A DNA stretch of 64,000 nucleotides. Origin: Nereocystis luetkeana (Eukaryota; Sar; Phaeophyceae; Laminariales; Laminariaceae). Below the pieces are notes generated by a model that saw only the letters and a program-made list of their open reading frames with translations, was not told where the DNA came from and did not search any database. Positions 43,701-53,089 of the stretch are shown piece after piece (the stretch's first letter is position 1; each line of letters opens with the position of its first letter). Both the position numbers and the translations under genes were made by a program. The stretch spans positions 250,501 to 314,500 of the forward strand of contig JARUPZ010000031.1 of the NCBI GenBank assembly GCA_031213475.1, written 5' to 3'.

Positions 43701-46367
43701 GTCCTGATTACTGTTAATATGCCCCCCCCCCCCCCCCGTGCTTGCTCCGTCTCGAAAGGGATGCGTGGTCAATGGTCAAATGACTAAGGCAAGCAACAAA
43801 TGAGTACGCCCCCCCCCCCCCCCTTTTCAGTGCTGGAGAAACAAAAGCCCGCGCGTCTCCCGTACCACACTCGGCCGAGAATATATCCCACGTTTGGACT
43901 CGGATACGAATATCAAACATGGTTTCAATTACCAGCCAAGGTGGTACAGCGTTTTTCAATCCCAGCCTCTCCTTGATCCTCCCAAATTTTCCCTATTAAA
44001 AAACCGCGGCTCACGCGAATGGTCTCCCACAACAGCACATTCGCATCCCACCCCCTCTCCCTTGTCCTCCCCCCCAATCCTTTTCCCTAACTAACGAGCA
44101 CGCCAACTTACCCCGAACTCCTCCTCGAGCGACATCATGAGCTCGATCGTGTCCAGAGAGTCGGCGTCGAGGTCGTCGATGAAGTTCGAGTCGATCATCA
44201 CGGAACCCTTCTTTCCCAGCTGCTCTCCCACAACGTCGATAACCTTCTCGCGCACGAGTCATACCACACCATACCATACCATATCATACCATACGGGCAG
44301 GGCAGATGGGGTGGGGTGGGGTTGGGGTTGGAGGCGGGGGCAGGGGTAGGGGGTAGGAGAGGGGTAAAACTACCACTATACACTTCTCTTCATTAACCCT
44401 TTTAGGACCCCAGTCCCGTTTTGGGGACAAACTACTTACAGTTAGAGTGCGTTGTCCCCGACACATGGGAGTGCGGTGCTATAAGGGTTAAACGTACAAA
44501 AAAGCTACAAACCGATGCTACTATAACAGCAATGTATGCAACGAAAAACCGATCCCACCAGCGTACCAAACAAAGATGCTACAGCAGCATTACGGGGGAC
44601 CACAGAACACGATCTACGGTACATACAAAAACCTACCGTATGTACTTCGCTATTTCTACTATTACGGGGGACCATAGTTAATAGGAACTGTTGTACACAT
44701 AAAATCCTATATATTTGAACATTTCTACTAACAATATTTGGTCCTATTAACTATGGTCCCCCATAATAATAACATTTGGTCCTACTTACCATGGTCCCCC
44801 GTAAATAGACTTAGCCCACCCCGAAAATAGTACCACCCTGGCCGGAGATTTAAGGACCATTTAGATAGTAATATCAATATCAAGCGGTCCTTATATTGAC
44901 AGACACCCGGAGTGTTATCAGGGATTAGTATGTATTGATGGTGGCCCAGTGTGGATTTCTTGCTGTTCGAGTTTAGGGGATGCTCGTGTATGTTGTGCGT
45001 TGTGTGTTTTTTCTTAGACGCGCGTCGAAGAGGGGGGAAAGGGCTGGAGTATTTTCGCGTTGAAAAATGCCTCCCAAGGCACGGACCGCAGTAGGGAGGG
45101 GGGAGGAGAGCCTCTACTATTTCGGGGGATCACTAGTAAATAGGACCAAATATTGCTAAAATAGGGAAATATATACCTGGTAGGTTTTTGTGTGCACCGT
45201 AGGTCCTATTTACTTTGGCCCCCCGTAAATACCTACCACTCTGTCCCGAAATATGAGAACCGTTTTATTTGATTTTAACATGAAAGCGGTCATTATTGTT
45301 TCGGAACAGAGTGGTATGTCACTCCGGATCTGAGTTATGACTATTACGGCGGATCATAGTAAACAGGACCGTACGGTAACACAAAAACCCATATATTCCC
45401 CTATTTTTACGAACAACATTTGGTCCTATTTACTATGGTCCCCCGTAATAGGATGGAGAGAGAAATGGGCGAATATATTGAATGGGAAGAAGAAAAAGAA
45501 AACAAAAACTGCTGGTAGACTGCAGAATTAGGACTACAACACCATCATCTCTTGTGTACACCTCACTTCAGATTGTCAACATCAACTGGGCCGTTACTAT
45601 TAATAGATAGACCCTGGCAAGGTCTGAATCGAAACTATTACGGGGGACCCTATTAAATAGGACCTACGGTAAACACAAAAACCTACCTGGTGTATATTTA
45701 TCTATTTTTAATAACAATATTTGGTCCTGTTTACTACGGTCCCCTGTAATAGACCGTTACTACGCCCGTGGCAATGTCTCAACAGAAACTGGACTAGTTT
45801 TATACCGCGGCAATGTCCGGCCAACAGCGTGTGGCAACCGATACGGTGCGGGTCTGCAGAGGGCCGAGGGTGCCTTCTGTGCTGTACGGTGCGAGAAGTA
45901 TGGTACCATTCACCACCGTCTGTCGCATACCGTACCATGCTGCAACGTCACCTACTACGGGGGACCATACAATAGTAAATAGGACCAAAAATTGTTAGTA
46001 AAAAATCCTAAATGATACCAGGGCACAGGCTTTTGTGTGAACCGTAGTTCCTATTTAATATGGTCCCCCGTAATAGTACCATACTGACTGTACCTACTGT
46101 TAGAATACCGCATCATATATTACATGCCATACCATGCTGCTCGTACCATACCGCACCATACCCTACTGTACCTACCTACCAGGTATACCATACCGCGCCA
46201 TATATTACGTACCATACCATACTGCTGTATGTACCATCACACGCACACCCACCTTCTGCTCGAGCGTCTCTTCCGCCATGCGCACGGCCGTCACCGAAGA
46301 CGACCTTGCCGCTACCCTCTGTCCCGTGATGAGCGAGGTGGGAGATACAGGGGCGAAAAACGCAACG
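40437..46367 (-). CDS. Plastid-type acyl carrier protein, 5'-partial
   Basis: Exons in transcript order: 46367-46253, 44243-44112, 40514-40437 (TAG), all phase 0 at the joins; 107 visible residues. ACP carries growing acyl chains as thioesters on 4'-phosphopantetheine for type II fatty acid synthesis in the plastid. The carrier motif DDLDADSLDTIELMMSLEEEFG is split only for quoting here: DDLDADSLD, then TIELMMSLEEEFG; the modified Ser is residue 67. The C-terminus VEIAEEEAQKMVCVKDAVDYI matches the usual helix 4 region. The first visible exon reads VAFFAPVSPTSLITG before MAEETLEQKVIDVV; AFFAP resembles the heterokont ASAFAP plastid-import motif, so a signal-peptide exon (ending at phase 2) should lie upstream but I could not place it. 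Intron 2 (3.6 kb) contains two decayed partial copies of the DSLD exon. Confidence 0.93.
40675..40741. repeat. Poly-G tract of about 65 bases
   Basis: Uninterrupted G from about 40676 to 40741 in intron 2 of the ACP gene. Followed by GTACTCGATATCGTAGCATG and a second G-run at 40811-40830. Length is likely unreliable in the assembly. Confidence 0.95.
41459..41563. mobile_element. Family A MITE, copy 13
   Basis: TTACGGGGGACCATAGTAAA to GTGGTCCCCCGTAA, with TA flanks. In ACP intron 2. Confidence 0.93.
42370..42412 (-). pseudogene. Partial copy of ACP exon (SLEEEFG end)
   Basis: The minus strand repeats GATGTCGCTCGAGGAGGAGT TCGG, i.e. MSLEEEFG, about 1.7 kb downstream of the true exon end at 44112, with a similar flank. 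It lacks the DSLD part and the GTAAGT donor. An exon fragment duplicated inside its own intron. Confidence 0.75.
42540..43040. repeat. C-rich degenerate ~100 bp repeats
   Basis: Recurring (A)CAACGCGGCTTACCC / AACGCGGCGAGCCCC and ACACCTCCTGCCTGTC blocks at about 42575, 42650, 42760, 42850 and 42955, ending in a CCCAC array (42995-43035). Open frames are compositional. Confidence 0.6.
43292..43300. repeat. TACCWGGTA 9-mer
   Basis: Exact copy in ACP intron 2, next to the second decayed exon copy. Confidence 0.8.
43368..43420 (-). pseudogene. Decayed copy of ACP DSLD exon
   Basis: The minus strand reads CADSLDTTALIASLVE, aligned with DADSLDTIELMMSLEE of the true exon. About 80% nucleotide match over ~45 bp around GTGTCCAGAGA(A/G)TCGGC. 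It keeps the Ser codon but no flanking splice sites. Confidence 0.75.
43436..43540. mobile_element. Family A MITE, copy 14
   Basis: Diverged left end (ATGGCGGGGGGGCATAGTAA), right GGTCCCCCAAA. Directly abuts the next copy. Confidence 0.85.
43544..43650. mobile_element. Family A MITE, copy 15
   Basis: TTACGGGGGACCATAGTAAA to GGTCCCCCGTAA. Contains CCTACCAGTATAT, a shortened variant of the CCAGGTA insertion. Confidence 0.92.
43723..43822. repeat. Poly-C-bounded ~75 bp repeat, copy 2
   Basis: CCGTCTCGAAAGGGATGCG, TGGTCAATGGT, GGCAAGCAACA and GAGTACG between two poly-C runs. Same arrangement as 23040-23190. Confidence 0.75.
44393..44491. mobile_element. Family B hairpin, copy 6
   Basis: TTAACCCTTTTAGGACCCCA, TCCCGTTTTGGGGACAAACT, and right arm TTGTCCCCGACACATGGGAG to AAGGGTTAA. 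In ACP intron 1. Confidence 0.9.
44590..44804. mobile_element. Family A MITE, copy 16 (outer, interrupted)
   Basis: Left part 44590-44661, right part 44767-44804. Split at the same TTTCTACTA / AACA core position as the outer copy at 34557. Confidence 0.88.
44662..44766. mobile_element. Family A MITE, copy 17 (nested)
   Basis: TTACGGGGGACCATAGTTAA to GGTCCCCCATAA, TA on both sides. Second case of nesting at the same internal TA. Confidence 0.92.
44831..44919. mobile_element. Family E hairpin, copy 2
   Basis: TACCACCCTGGCCGGAGATT, inner arms AAGGACCATTTAGATA / CAAGCGGTCCTTATATT, right CACCCGGAGTGTTA. Diverged ends. Confidence 0.65.
45121..45228. mobile_element. Family A MITE, copy 18 (reverse core)
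   Basis: TTCGGGGGATCACTAGTAAA to GGCCCCCCGTAAA. Contains TACCTGGTA at 45174-45182: AAATATATA[CCTGGTA]GGTTTTT, against AAATATATAGGTTTTT in copy 11. Confidence 0.9.
45234..45316. mobile_element. Family E hairpin, copy 3 (best preserved)
   Basis: Ends TACCACTCTGTCCCGAAA and TTTCGGAACAGAGTGGTA are near-perfect inverted repeats, with a second inner pair AACCG / CGGTC. 83 bp, non-coding. Confidence 0.85.
45344..45448. mobile_element. Family A MITE, copy 19
   Basis: TTACGGCGGATCATAGTAAA to GGTCCCCCGTAA, TA flanks. Confidence 0.92.
45638..45749. mobile_element. Family A MITE, copy 20
   Basis: TTACGGGGGACCCTATTAAA to GGTCCCCTGTAA. Contains CCTACCTGGTGTATATT, an imperfect form of the TACCTGGTA insertion. 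Confidence 0.9.
45955..46073. mobile_element. Family A MITE, copy 21
   Basis: CTACGGGGGACCATACAATA to GGTCCCCCGTAA. Carries a GATACCAGGGCACAGG stretch in the core, possibly a mutated 9-mer insertion. Confidence 0.88.
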
Positions 46368-46813
46368 CTGATGCCACGACCACACGACAAACAAACAAAA
46401 CAGCCAAGAGGTGTTATCACAAGGGGGGGGGGGTAGGAGGAGGGGAAGGGGCAGGAAGGGATAGGGGAACGAGCGGTGAGGGAAGAAGAGGGACGGAGAG
46501 GGGAGGGGAGGGGAGGTACAAAAATCCAAGCTTATTTTTTATTCAAGTGACGACCCACGGGCCGGATCCGCGAGTCGAACCCGCGGGTCAAAACAAGTGG
46601 TCTCGTGGGTTGAGGTGACCTAACCCTCGACACTACCCGTATCTCGCGGGTCAATCGCAATCTGGCGGGTCGGGTCGGGTCAGGGAGTGTTCAAAATCTC
46701 ACGGGTCAGGTCGGATTGGGTCAAGAGTCAATCAAGATGCTTCCAAATCTCGCGTGTCGGGTCGGGTCGGGTCAAGAGGGTTTTAAATCTCACGGGTCGG
46801 GTCAAGAGGCTTT

Positions 46814-46908
46814 TTAACCCTTTTAGGACTGCAGTTCCGTTTTGAGGACAAATTACTTGGAATTTGACTGGTTTGTCCCCAAAATGGGACTGCAGTCCTA
46901 AAAAGGTG
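46814..46908. mobile_element. Family B hairpin, copy 7
   Basis: TTAACCCTTTTAGGACTGCA, TTCCGTTTTGAGGACAAATT, right arm TTTGTCCCCAAAATGGGACT and GCAGTCCTAAAAAGGT. Embedded within the GGGTCGGGTC repeat block. Confidence 0.92.
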
Positions 46909-47267
46909 AAGTCTCGAGGGTCGGGTTGGGTCAGCTGAGCTGTGTGTGAAAACTGCCACGGGGTGTGTACAGCAGATACCTGTTAGATTATAGGGTGGTC
47001 CACAAAATCTGACGGTTTTCGTACAGGGATATCGTCTTGTGGATTACGGCAGATTCGAGTGCCAAGCTGAACAGCAAGCAGTGCTGTACGTACGAGCCCC
47101 GGAACAAATAAAGCAAAATGAGAATGAGCAGTGAGAACCGAGAACCACACCCAACAACCGTTACCACCGCGAAAACTTGCTGTATACCTGGTACCAAGTA
47201 TATGGGATGGACCGCTCTCATCCTCACGGGAGAATAGGATCGCTGACTTCACCCCTCTCAAATCTAC

Positions 47268-47269
<2 letters not shown>

Positions 47270-47317
<48 letters not shown>

Positions 47318-47356
47318 CAAGGCACGCCCTATCCAGTAGTAGTAGTAGTAGTAGTA
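47270..47356. repeat. (AGT)n microsatellite with AAGGCACGCCCTATCC duplication
   Basis: Two AGT arrays separated and followed by the same GCAAGGCACGCCCTATCC sequence, showing a local tandem duplication. Confidence 0.92.
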
Positions 47357-47439
47357 GCAAGGCACGCCCTATCCCCTATACGTACAAGGCACGATACTAT
47401 TAACAGTACCTGTACACTATTAATTATTAATATTAATAG

Positions 47440-47535
47440 TACCACTCAGGCTCAAAATACAGGGACCGTTTGGTACTACATTCGTCAATAATGGCAAAAA
47501 AAGCGGTCCTTTTCTTTCGAGTGAAGGATGGTGCC
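47440..47535. mobile_element. Family E hairpin, copy 4
   Basis: TACCACTCAGGCTCAAAATA, GGGACCGTTTGG / AAGCGGTCCTTT arms, right TCGAGTGAAGGATGGTGCCA. Diverged. Confidence 0.55.
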
Positions 47536-47589
47536 AGGTTCGTACCAGTACATCATTTCAGGCGGCCGTTTTTTAATCACCACTGCGAA

Positions 47590-48230
47590 TTAGGGCTTGA
47601 AATTTGTGGGCACTGACCCTCCTGACATACCAGTGCATGTGCAAGAAAAGAGGGATGTAAAAAATATGACCATGTTCATAATTCGACTCGTAAGTCGACG
47701 AGATATCGGCGAAAACTCAAAAACACCAACGTTTTGCACTAAATTCCAGCCAAATTCAGCACTAAAATCGTCGTTCCCGATCAAGGCGAAATCTGGTGGA
47801 GACGTTACTGGGGGTACAAGAAGAAGATCGATATCAGTTTCATCGCCCAATTCGTTGCCCATCACGAGATATTTTTATAGTTTACCTGGATATAGGCAGA
47901 TTACCGGATAACAAAAGGGGCAGTATGGGGCAGGCCCAACTACTACAGTAATGCAGGTCGGCCTAGACGTGTGTACTCACTCACAGAGGTTGATGTCTTA
48001 TCATCTTGATATTGATATCCACTTTCCTGGCTCTCAGAGAGTTCTGAGACCAGGGGGGTTTTATACAAATTATCTGTTTGGCACGTTTCATCAGAAACAC
48101 GCCTCCTCGACAATAGAGGGGAAACGGGGTCATGAACACCAAGACACAAGCCCACCTTGAAAGGCTGTATGTGCGTGCGCATGCATATAAATCAGGAGAG
48201 GACAAAATCCATGCAGTCTCTCTTGATGGC
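47590..48230. other. Intergenic, unidentified open frames
   Basis: A ~100-codon frame on each strand at 47590-47911. Neither has a recognisable domain. No splice context or repeats identified. Confidence 0.4.
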
Positions 48231-48239
48231 CCCCCGCTT

Positions 48240-49357
48240 CTAAAGTCTAGGCTTCGGTGGGCTCGCGCCCTCCAGCCACAGCGGGGAGCGTGGTATCCGT
48301 GCCGACAAGTTCTTGGCTTGAGGGTGCGTGACGGGCAGGCGCGAATGAAACTTCGCTGTTTTCACGCCCCGAGGGTGGAGCGGTCCGGTCACGTCACGCA
48401 GCGCCCAGGAACTGTGTGGACTGTCCGCAGGACGTATACCAGGGCGTGAGCTGCTGAAGTCAGCTCTTGGCGACGCGGGCGCCGTATCGACATGGAGGAA
48501 CACCAGTCGGAGGGTTGCCCCCGGAAAACTCTCGAAGGTATCCAACAGTGCTTGGGCTGCCGTCCTGATGTCGGACTTGCTGGTGGCGCCGAGGTCGTGG
48601 TGCTCAGGAGAGGTGAAGTCATCCAGGCGGACGTCCATGAACGCGGAGTCGACGGCGCGGCACTTGTATGAAGGGCGGAGAGCATCACCAGGGGGCCGGG
48701 GCGAGGGGGAAGAGAAATCCCGCTCAGGGGAGGACGGTGAAGTTTCTCGACGAGGGGCAGGGCCAGCCTGCCGGGTCGGCGCCGGCTGGCCGCGAGGGAC
48801 CGTGCAGATTTCTCCGCCGCCGCCAATGCCCGGTCCGAAGACTCGGTGCAGGAGAGGGCTTGCGCCAAGTCTCGGTCGGCGGCCGCCAGCTGCTGGCGGA
48901 GCTTGGCCTTTGTCGTTTCCAGGGTCGCCGTCCTCACCCGGCTCTGGGCGCGGCGAGACGTGGCGGCGGTGATAGCTTCGCGAGAAGCGTCGTCCTCCAG
49001 GCGTTGCTGAAGCATGCGTGCCTCCTCGTCCATGGCGTGGACTTTCTGTACGGTTAAAGGGGCCTTCATGATCATGCCTCCGTGTATCAGCAGCGTTGAT
49101 GCCGGGCGGGCGTCAACGCTGCTGATACGCGAATACATGACCACCAACGCCCCTGTAACCGTACAGAAAAGTCCACGCCATGGACGAGGAGGCACGCACG
49201 CTTCATTCAGCAACGCCTGGAGGACGACGCTTCTCGCGACCCTGGAAGCGACAAAGGCCAAGTTCCGGGCGTCAACGCTGCCGATACGCGGAGACATGAT
49301 CATGGAGGCCCCTTTAACCGTACAGAAAGTCCACGCCATGGACGAGGAGGCACGCAT
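48240..49357 (-). pseudogene. Coiled-coil open region, unidentified, part of an inverted duplication
   Basis: The minus strand is open for 322 codons (49357-48389), including VHAMDEEARMLQQRLEDDAS and a long Ala/Arg/Leu coiled-coil stretch. From about 48638 the better protein-like frame changes to the one reading MDVRLDDFTSPEHHDLGATS and LLDTFESFPGATLRLVFLHV. Two frames in succession suggest an intron or decay. Family not recognised. The upstream part is repeated in inverted order at 49107-49480. Confidence 0.4.
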
Positions 49358-49480
49358 GCTTCAGCAACGCCTGGAGGACGACGCTTCTCGCGAAGCTATC
49401 ACCGCCGCCACGTCTCGCCGCGCCCAGAGCCGGGCGAGGACGGCGACCCTGGAAGCGATATAGGCCAAGCTCCGCCAGCT
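48880..49480. repeat. Inverted duplication of coiled-coil gene fragment
   Basis: 48880-49105 (minus-strand coding) reappears on the plus strand at 49262-49480, including CATGGACGAGGAGGCACGCA and GCGTCTCGCCG-type blocks. A third partial inverted copy lies at 49107-49250. The turn point is at about 49105, giving a large foldback. Confidence 0.85.
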
Positions 49481-49484
49481 ACCG

Positions 49485-50393
49485 TGACAATATGGTCAAA
49501 AATAGTATTTTATACCGTACTTGCATCAATTGCAACGAGAAAAAAGTATTTGCCGCGATGCAGCGCTCAATTTTGCGATTTTCGATCTGGAATTCTAACG
49601 CCGTATTTGTGACGCCCGTGCAAAATTAAGTCGTTCCTGGCTTTTGGATGTTTCGTTTTTTTAGAGGAGTTTCAGTCGTGTTTCTATTTTTTTGGGTTTA
49701 TTTTCGAGCACATACTGTAATATATCCGAATGAAAAAAAACAAAAACAAAAAAGCCCGGCACGACACGTTTCGGTTGGTGCATGGACAACATCGTGTCAA
49801 AGTTGCATGCCCGACTGCGTAAAAGTGGGCGCTGCATGGCCGATCTTCTGAATAGACGGCGTCTTGGCTGGCCCAGGTCGTAATCGTACGTGGCTCTTCA
49901 GAGGTTTCGTCGAACGCTGTGTTTTCGAAATTTGAAGTTGTAGAGGTCTACCACTAAGGGTCCTTCTTACCGGAGAGTTTTTTTTCCAAATTTTCGACAT
50001 TTTTTTCGCGCAATTTTTTAATCTTCCAAATTTTCCTGGGTTTTTTTTCCAAATATTGGAATGTTAACGAACTTGATATTTTTGCTTCTGGAGAATTTCA
50101 CGAATAGTGACAGAACGCCTCCGTATATCGATACATATCTCCAATTATTTCCAAACTTTGGAAATTTTGGAAAAAAAGCTCTCCGATAATAATGAGCCTA
50201 AGTCGAAGTTGTAGAGGTTTACCACTAAGTCAAATGCGAAGGTAGTCATTGATTGGGCAAACAAATTCATGCGATGGGAGGAGGGACGTTTCCTCTCCTA
50301 CGAGTAGCGAGTGCTCGTCGATATAGCAGTACTGCTGTACTTGGTACCAGAACAGGTACACGACAAGAACGTACCCGGTACGTACGTGTCGTG
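49485..50393. other. T-rich non-coding region
   Basis: No gene. GAAGTTGTAGAGGT(C/T)TACCACTAAG occurs twice (about 49932 and 50208), and GTTTTTTTTCCAAAT-type phrases repeat in between, suggesting an internal duplication of about 275 bp. Confidence 0.5.
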
Positions 50394-51395
50394 AAATAAA
50401 GCAGTGATGTCGGTTACCGCGGTTAGGATGAATTACTTACGGGTAATTGCCTATTTGGGGCATTTTGAGTTATTACCTATGGCAGTTACGGCAACACCGG
50501 GGGCTCCGAAACACCGGGGGGGGGGCGTAACGCCAGTATCCTCAAGAAAGCGGCCGGAAGAGCTCAAATAAAGCCCAACACAGCCCCCAACACTTCAAAA
50601 CTGACCGGTGTCTCGTCGCCTGTGCGTGTCACAACCATTTGGTGTGGCGACTGTTGTCCGGTGTCTTCTTGCCCCCCAGAGCTCGGGTTGGCGCGAACCG
50701 CCGCCACAAAGTCCTTGAAGTAGATGTTGTGGCCGGTTGCGGAGACAAAGAGGGAATACGCCGCGTCCGTATCGAGCTTGCCTTTGGCGTCGAATATCCG
50801 GCGAATGTCCGCTTGCGTGGCGTCCACCGTGTCGCTGGCGATCTTTTATGCCTCTTGTTGTCGTTGCGCGGAACTCTGAATCTCCGCAAGTTTTTTTTCG
50901 CCAAGAGCGGCGGACTCGCTACAGGGGTTGGGGCAGCGGTCTACACCATATTATGGTTCGCTGCACCGGCGAAGTGAGCTGCCAGCCGTCCTTTGGTGGC
51001 CGTGAACTTTTCGCTGCACGCCTTGCATCTGACAGGCGTACTCGCCTCGGGTGCGTTGGGAGTGAGCACCTCTACAAACGTCAGCAGACCTGCGCGACCC
51101 CCTTTTATCCCCCGCTGTCTGAGCCACGAGCGATCCCCAGGAGGAGGAACCGCCGTCCTCCATGTGTGTGAGCTGTGCTGCCGCTGGGACTTCTGTGTGT
51201 GTTGTGCTGTGCTGTGTGTGCTGTGCTGTGAGCTGTGACGTGTTCTTTGACAGCGGGCCCCCCTAAAGTAGGGGGGGGTTCATGATTCTGCGGAACCCCC
51301 ATCAAATTACGGCGGGAAAAAAAGTTACCGACGGCCTGATATAGTTACGCGCAATTACGGTAGGTAGCGCGGTAACCGACATCACTGAAAAAAAG
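50394..51395. mobile_element. Non-autonomous hAT transposon with target duplications
   Basis: Element 50402-51387. Ends CAGTGATGTCGGTTACCGCG and its exact complement CGCGGTAACCGACATCACTG, flanked by AAATAAAG (50394-50401) and AAAAAAAG (51388-51395), an 8-bp target duplication with one mismatch. CAGTG-like ends and 8-bp duplications are typical of hAT. The 986-bp interior carries remnants of a transposase N-terminus but no catalytic core, so it depends on an autonomous relative. Confidence 0.9.
50564..51098 (-). pseudogene. hAT transposase N-terminal remnant with BED zinc finger
   Basis: Minus strand, 51098-50944: TPVRCKACSEKFTATKGRLA followed by AHFAGAANHN, with the Cys-x2-Cys and His spacing of a BED finger (DNA binding in hAT transposases). 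It is interrupted by a stop; further along, AEIQSSAQRQQEA (another in-frame stop follows) and then DTVDATQADIRRIFDAKGKLDT and AAYSLFVSATGHNIYFKDFV continue the N-terminal hAT pattern to 50564. The DDE core is missing. Confidence 0.7.
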
Positions 51396-52690
51396 GGCTG
51401 GGATTTGGAATATTTTCGTTATCGTATCATTCATCGTTCTCATGACGCTTGCGGAGAGCGATCGAGGTTGGAGGTTGCAAACGCTTGCTTTCTTTCGTGA
51501 CCGAACGCGTTCTCGAACGTGAAGCTCAGCACGACGGTAACGAGAACAAGGGCCAACATGGGCCACAAGTTGCCGCGCAGGAGGAGGATTGCTCCGTCGT
51601 TGTCTTGCCAAGTCGCATCGGCATGCATCAAATCACCCCACCACCAAACAACCTCCCTCTACCTCTAGTATGGCATCAGGACGGCCTGGCAAAAACAGCG
51701 AACACACAGCTTATCGCAGACCACTTGCGGAAAACGGACGGCAGACAGACAACCAAGCACCGAACGCCAAGCCCTCAAGCGGGCCTTCTCGCAGCTAACC
51801 CCATCGAAGAAGACAGGATCAAGTGTACCCGCCGCCATCGCAGGCAACCACGATGCATCTGCCTCATGAACGAGAGTATATGGACCATCTGCTGCCTCGC
51901 AAAAAAGACAACGCACGCGGCTATTTCTTTCTCTCTCTCTCTTGTGTGCAATCCCACGCGCATCCACCGCCGAAACCCACCTGGGAGCAGCCATGAGAGC
52001 GGCGGCGATAAACTGCATGACCTTCATATTTGCTAACGGGTGGGGTAGAGGATGGGAGAGAGGGTAGGAGACGTATGCAGCAGGGAAGAAGTCTATGCCC
52101 GATGTGCGGTGCCGATGGCTTCGATCTACTACACCACGATCAAGATTACGTTGATTGGCTGCCGAAAACGAAAAAACTGTGAATAACGCCGTACGCTGGA
52201 AACCCCTGATAAACGTTGTTTCGATCTGTAACTGCCTGTGTAACGGTGACGGCTAGTCACGTGTAACCTGTTGCTGCTGTTGTCGTTTCTCGTTGTAGCT
52301 GTTGTTGCTGCTGCTGGGTGTTTGTTGTTGCTGATGATGATGGCCTTCTTATGTTTGTCGTTTGTCGACGTTGCTCTGTTGCTGTGCGTCGGGCATTTTG
52401 TCATGAAACACGTATAATAGCGACGGCCGCCGACATTTTTTCGCCGATAGCCCGGGTTCGCCGACAACATGCACTCATCGCTCGCTGCATGGACGATCCT
52501 GCCAGTGGGCCTTGCCGTAGCCCGTGGTCCGGAGCCAAAAAGGAACCACGCCCTACCCCTCAAGAACTACTCATGACGGGACACGCAGGGCATTAACATG
52601 CAATACGTGCAGAGAATCCTCAGTGGGGCAGAGTTCCAGAGAGCAAAAACAAACTCTCTGTACTCGTACGTAACCAGCAGTAGACCACTA
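51396..52690. other. Intergenic, no gene identified
   Basis: Mixed open frames, the longest 195 codons (51449-52036 plus strand), without domain signatures. GTTGTTGCTG simple sequence at 52270-52340. Confidence 0.4.
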
Positions 52691-52809
52691 TTACGGGGGA
52701 CCATATTGAATGGGACCTACGGTACAGACAAAAACCTACCAGGTACCTGGTATATATTTTGCTCTAATAATATTTGGTCCTACCAGGTATTTACTATGGT
52801 CCCCCGTAA
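52691..52809. mobile_element. Family A MITE, copy 22 (two 9-mer insertions)
   Basis: TTACGGGGGACCATATTGAA to GGTCCCCCGTAA. Carries CCTA[CCAGGTACCTGGTA]TATAT at 52737-52752 and GGTCCTA[CCAGGTA]TTTACTATGG at 52781-52789. Removing the bracketed bases restores the family consensus. Confidence 0.93.
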
Positions 52810-52858
52810 TACTATACAGTTACTATTAATACTACTGCATATTAATACTGCTACTACT

Positions 52859-52972
52859 ATCACGGGGGACCCTATTAACTAGGACCCACGGTCGCCACAA
52901 ACAGCTACATATTTCGCTATTTTTACTACTAATAACAATATATTTGGCCTTATTCATTGTGGTCCCCCGTAA
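52859..52972. mobile_element. Family A MITE, copy 23
   Basis: ATCACGGGGGACCCTATTAA to GTGGTCCCCCGTAA. The core is slightly expanded (ACTACTAATAACAATATATT). Confidence 0.88.
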
Positions 52973-53089
52973 TTATACTATTAATACTCGTACTACGGTA
53001 TGTGCCAGGTACACAACATAATAATCTGATGTACGTACACGTTTGTTCGTATATCTTGTCGATAGTCTTTATTTTCAGATAGTACGGCA

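Larger units (their letters stand above)
46374..47437. other. Upstream of ACP visible exon; repeats
   Basis: The ACP signal-peptide exon should lie here or beyond but is not recognisable. Holds GGGTCGGGTC repeats (46560-46810, 46915-46935), family B copy 7, a TACCTGGTA at 47185 and an (AGT)n microsatellite (47270-47356). Confidence 0.5.
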
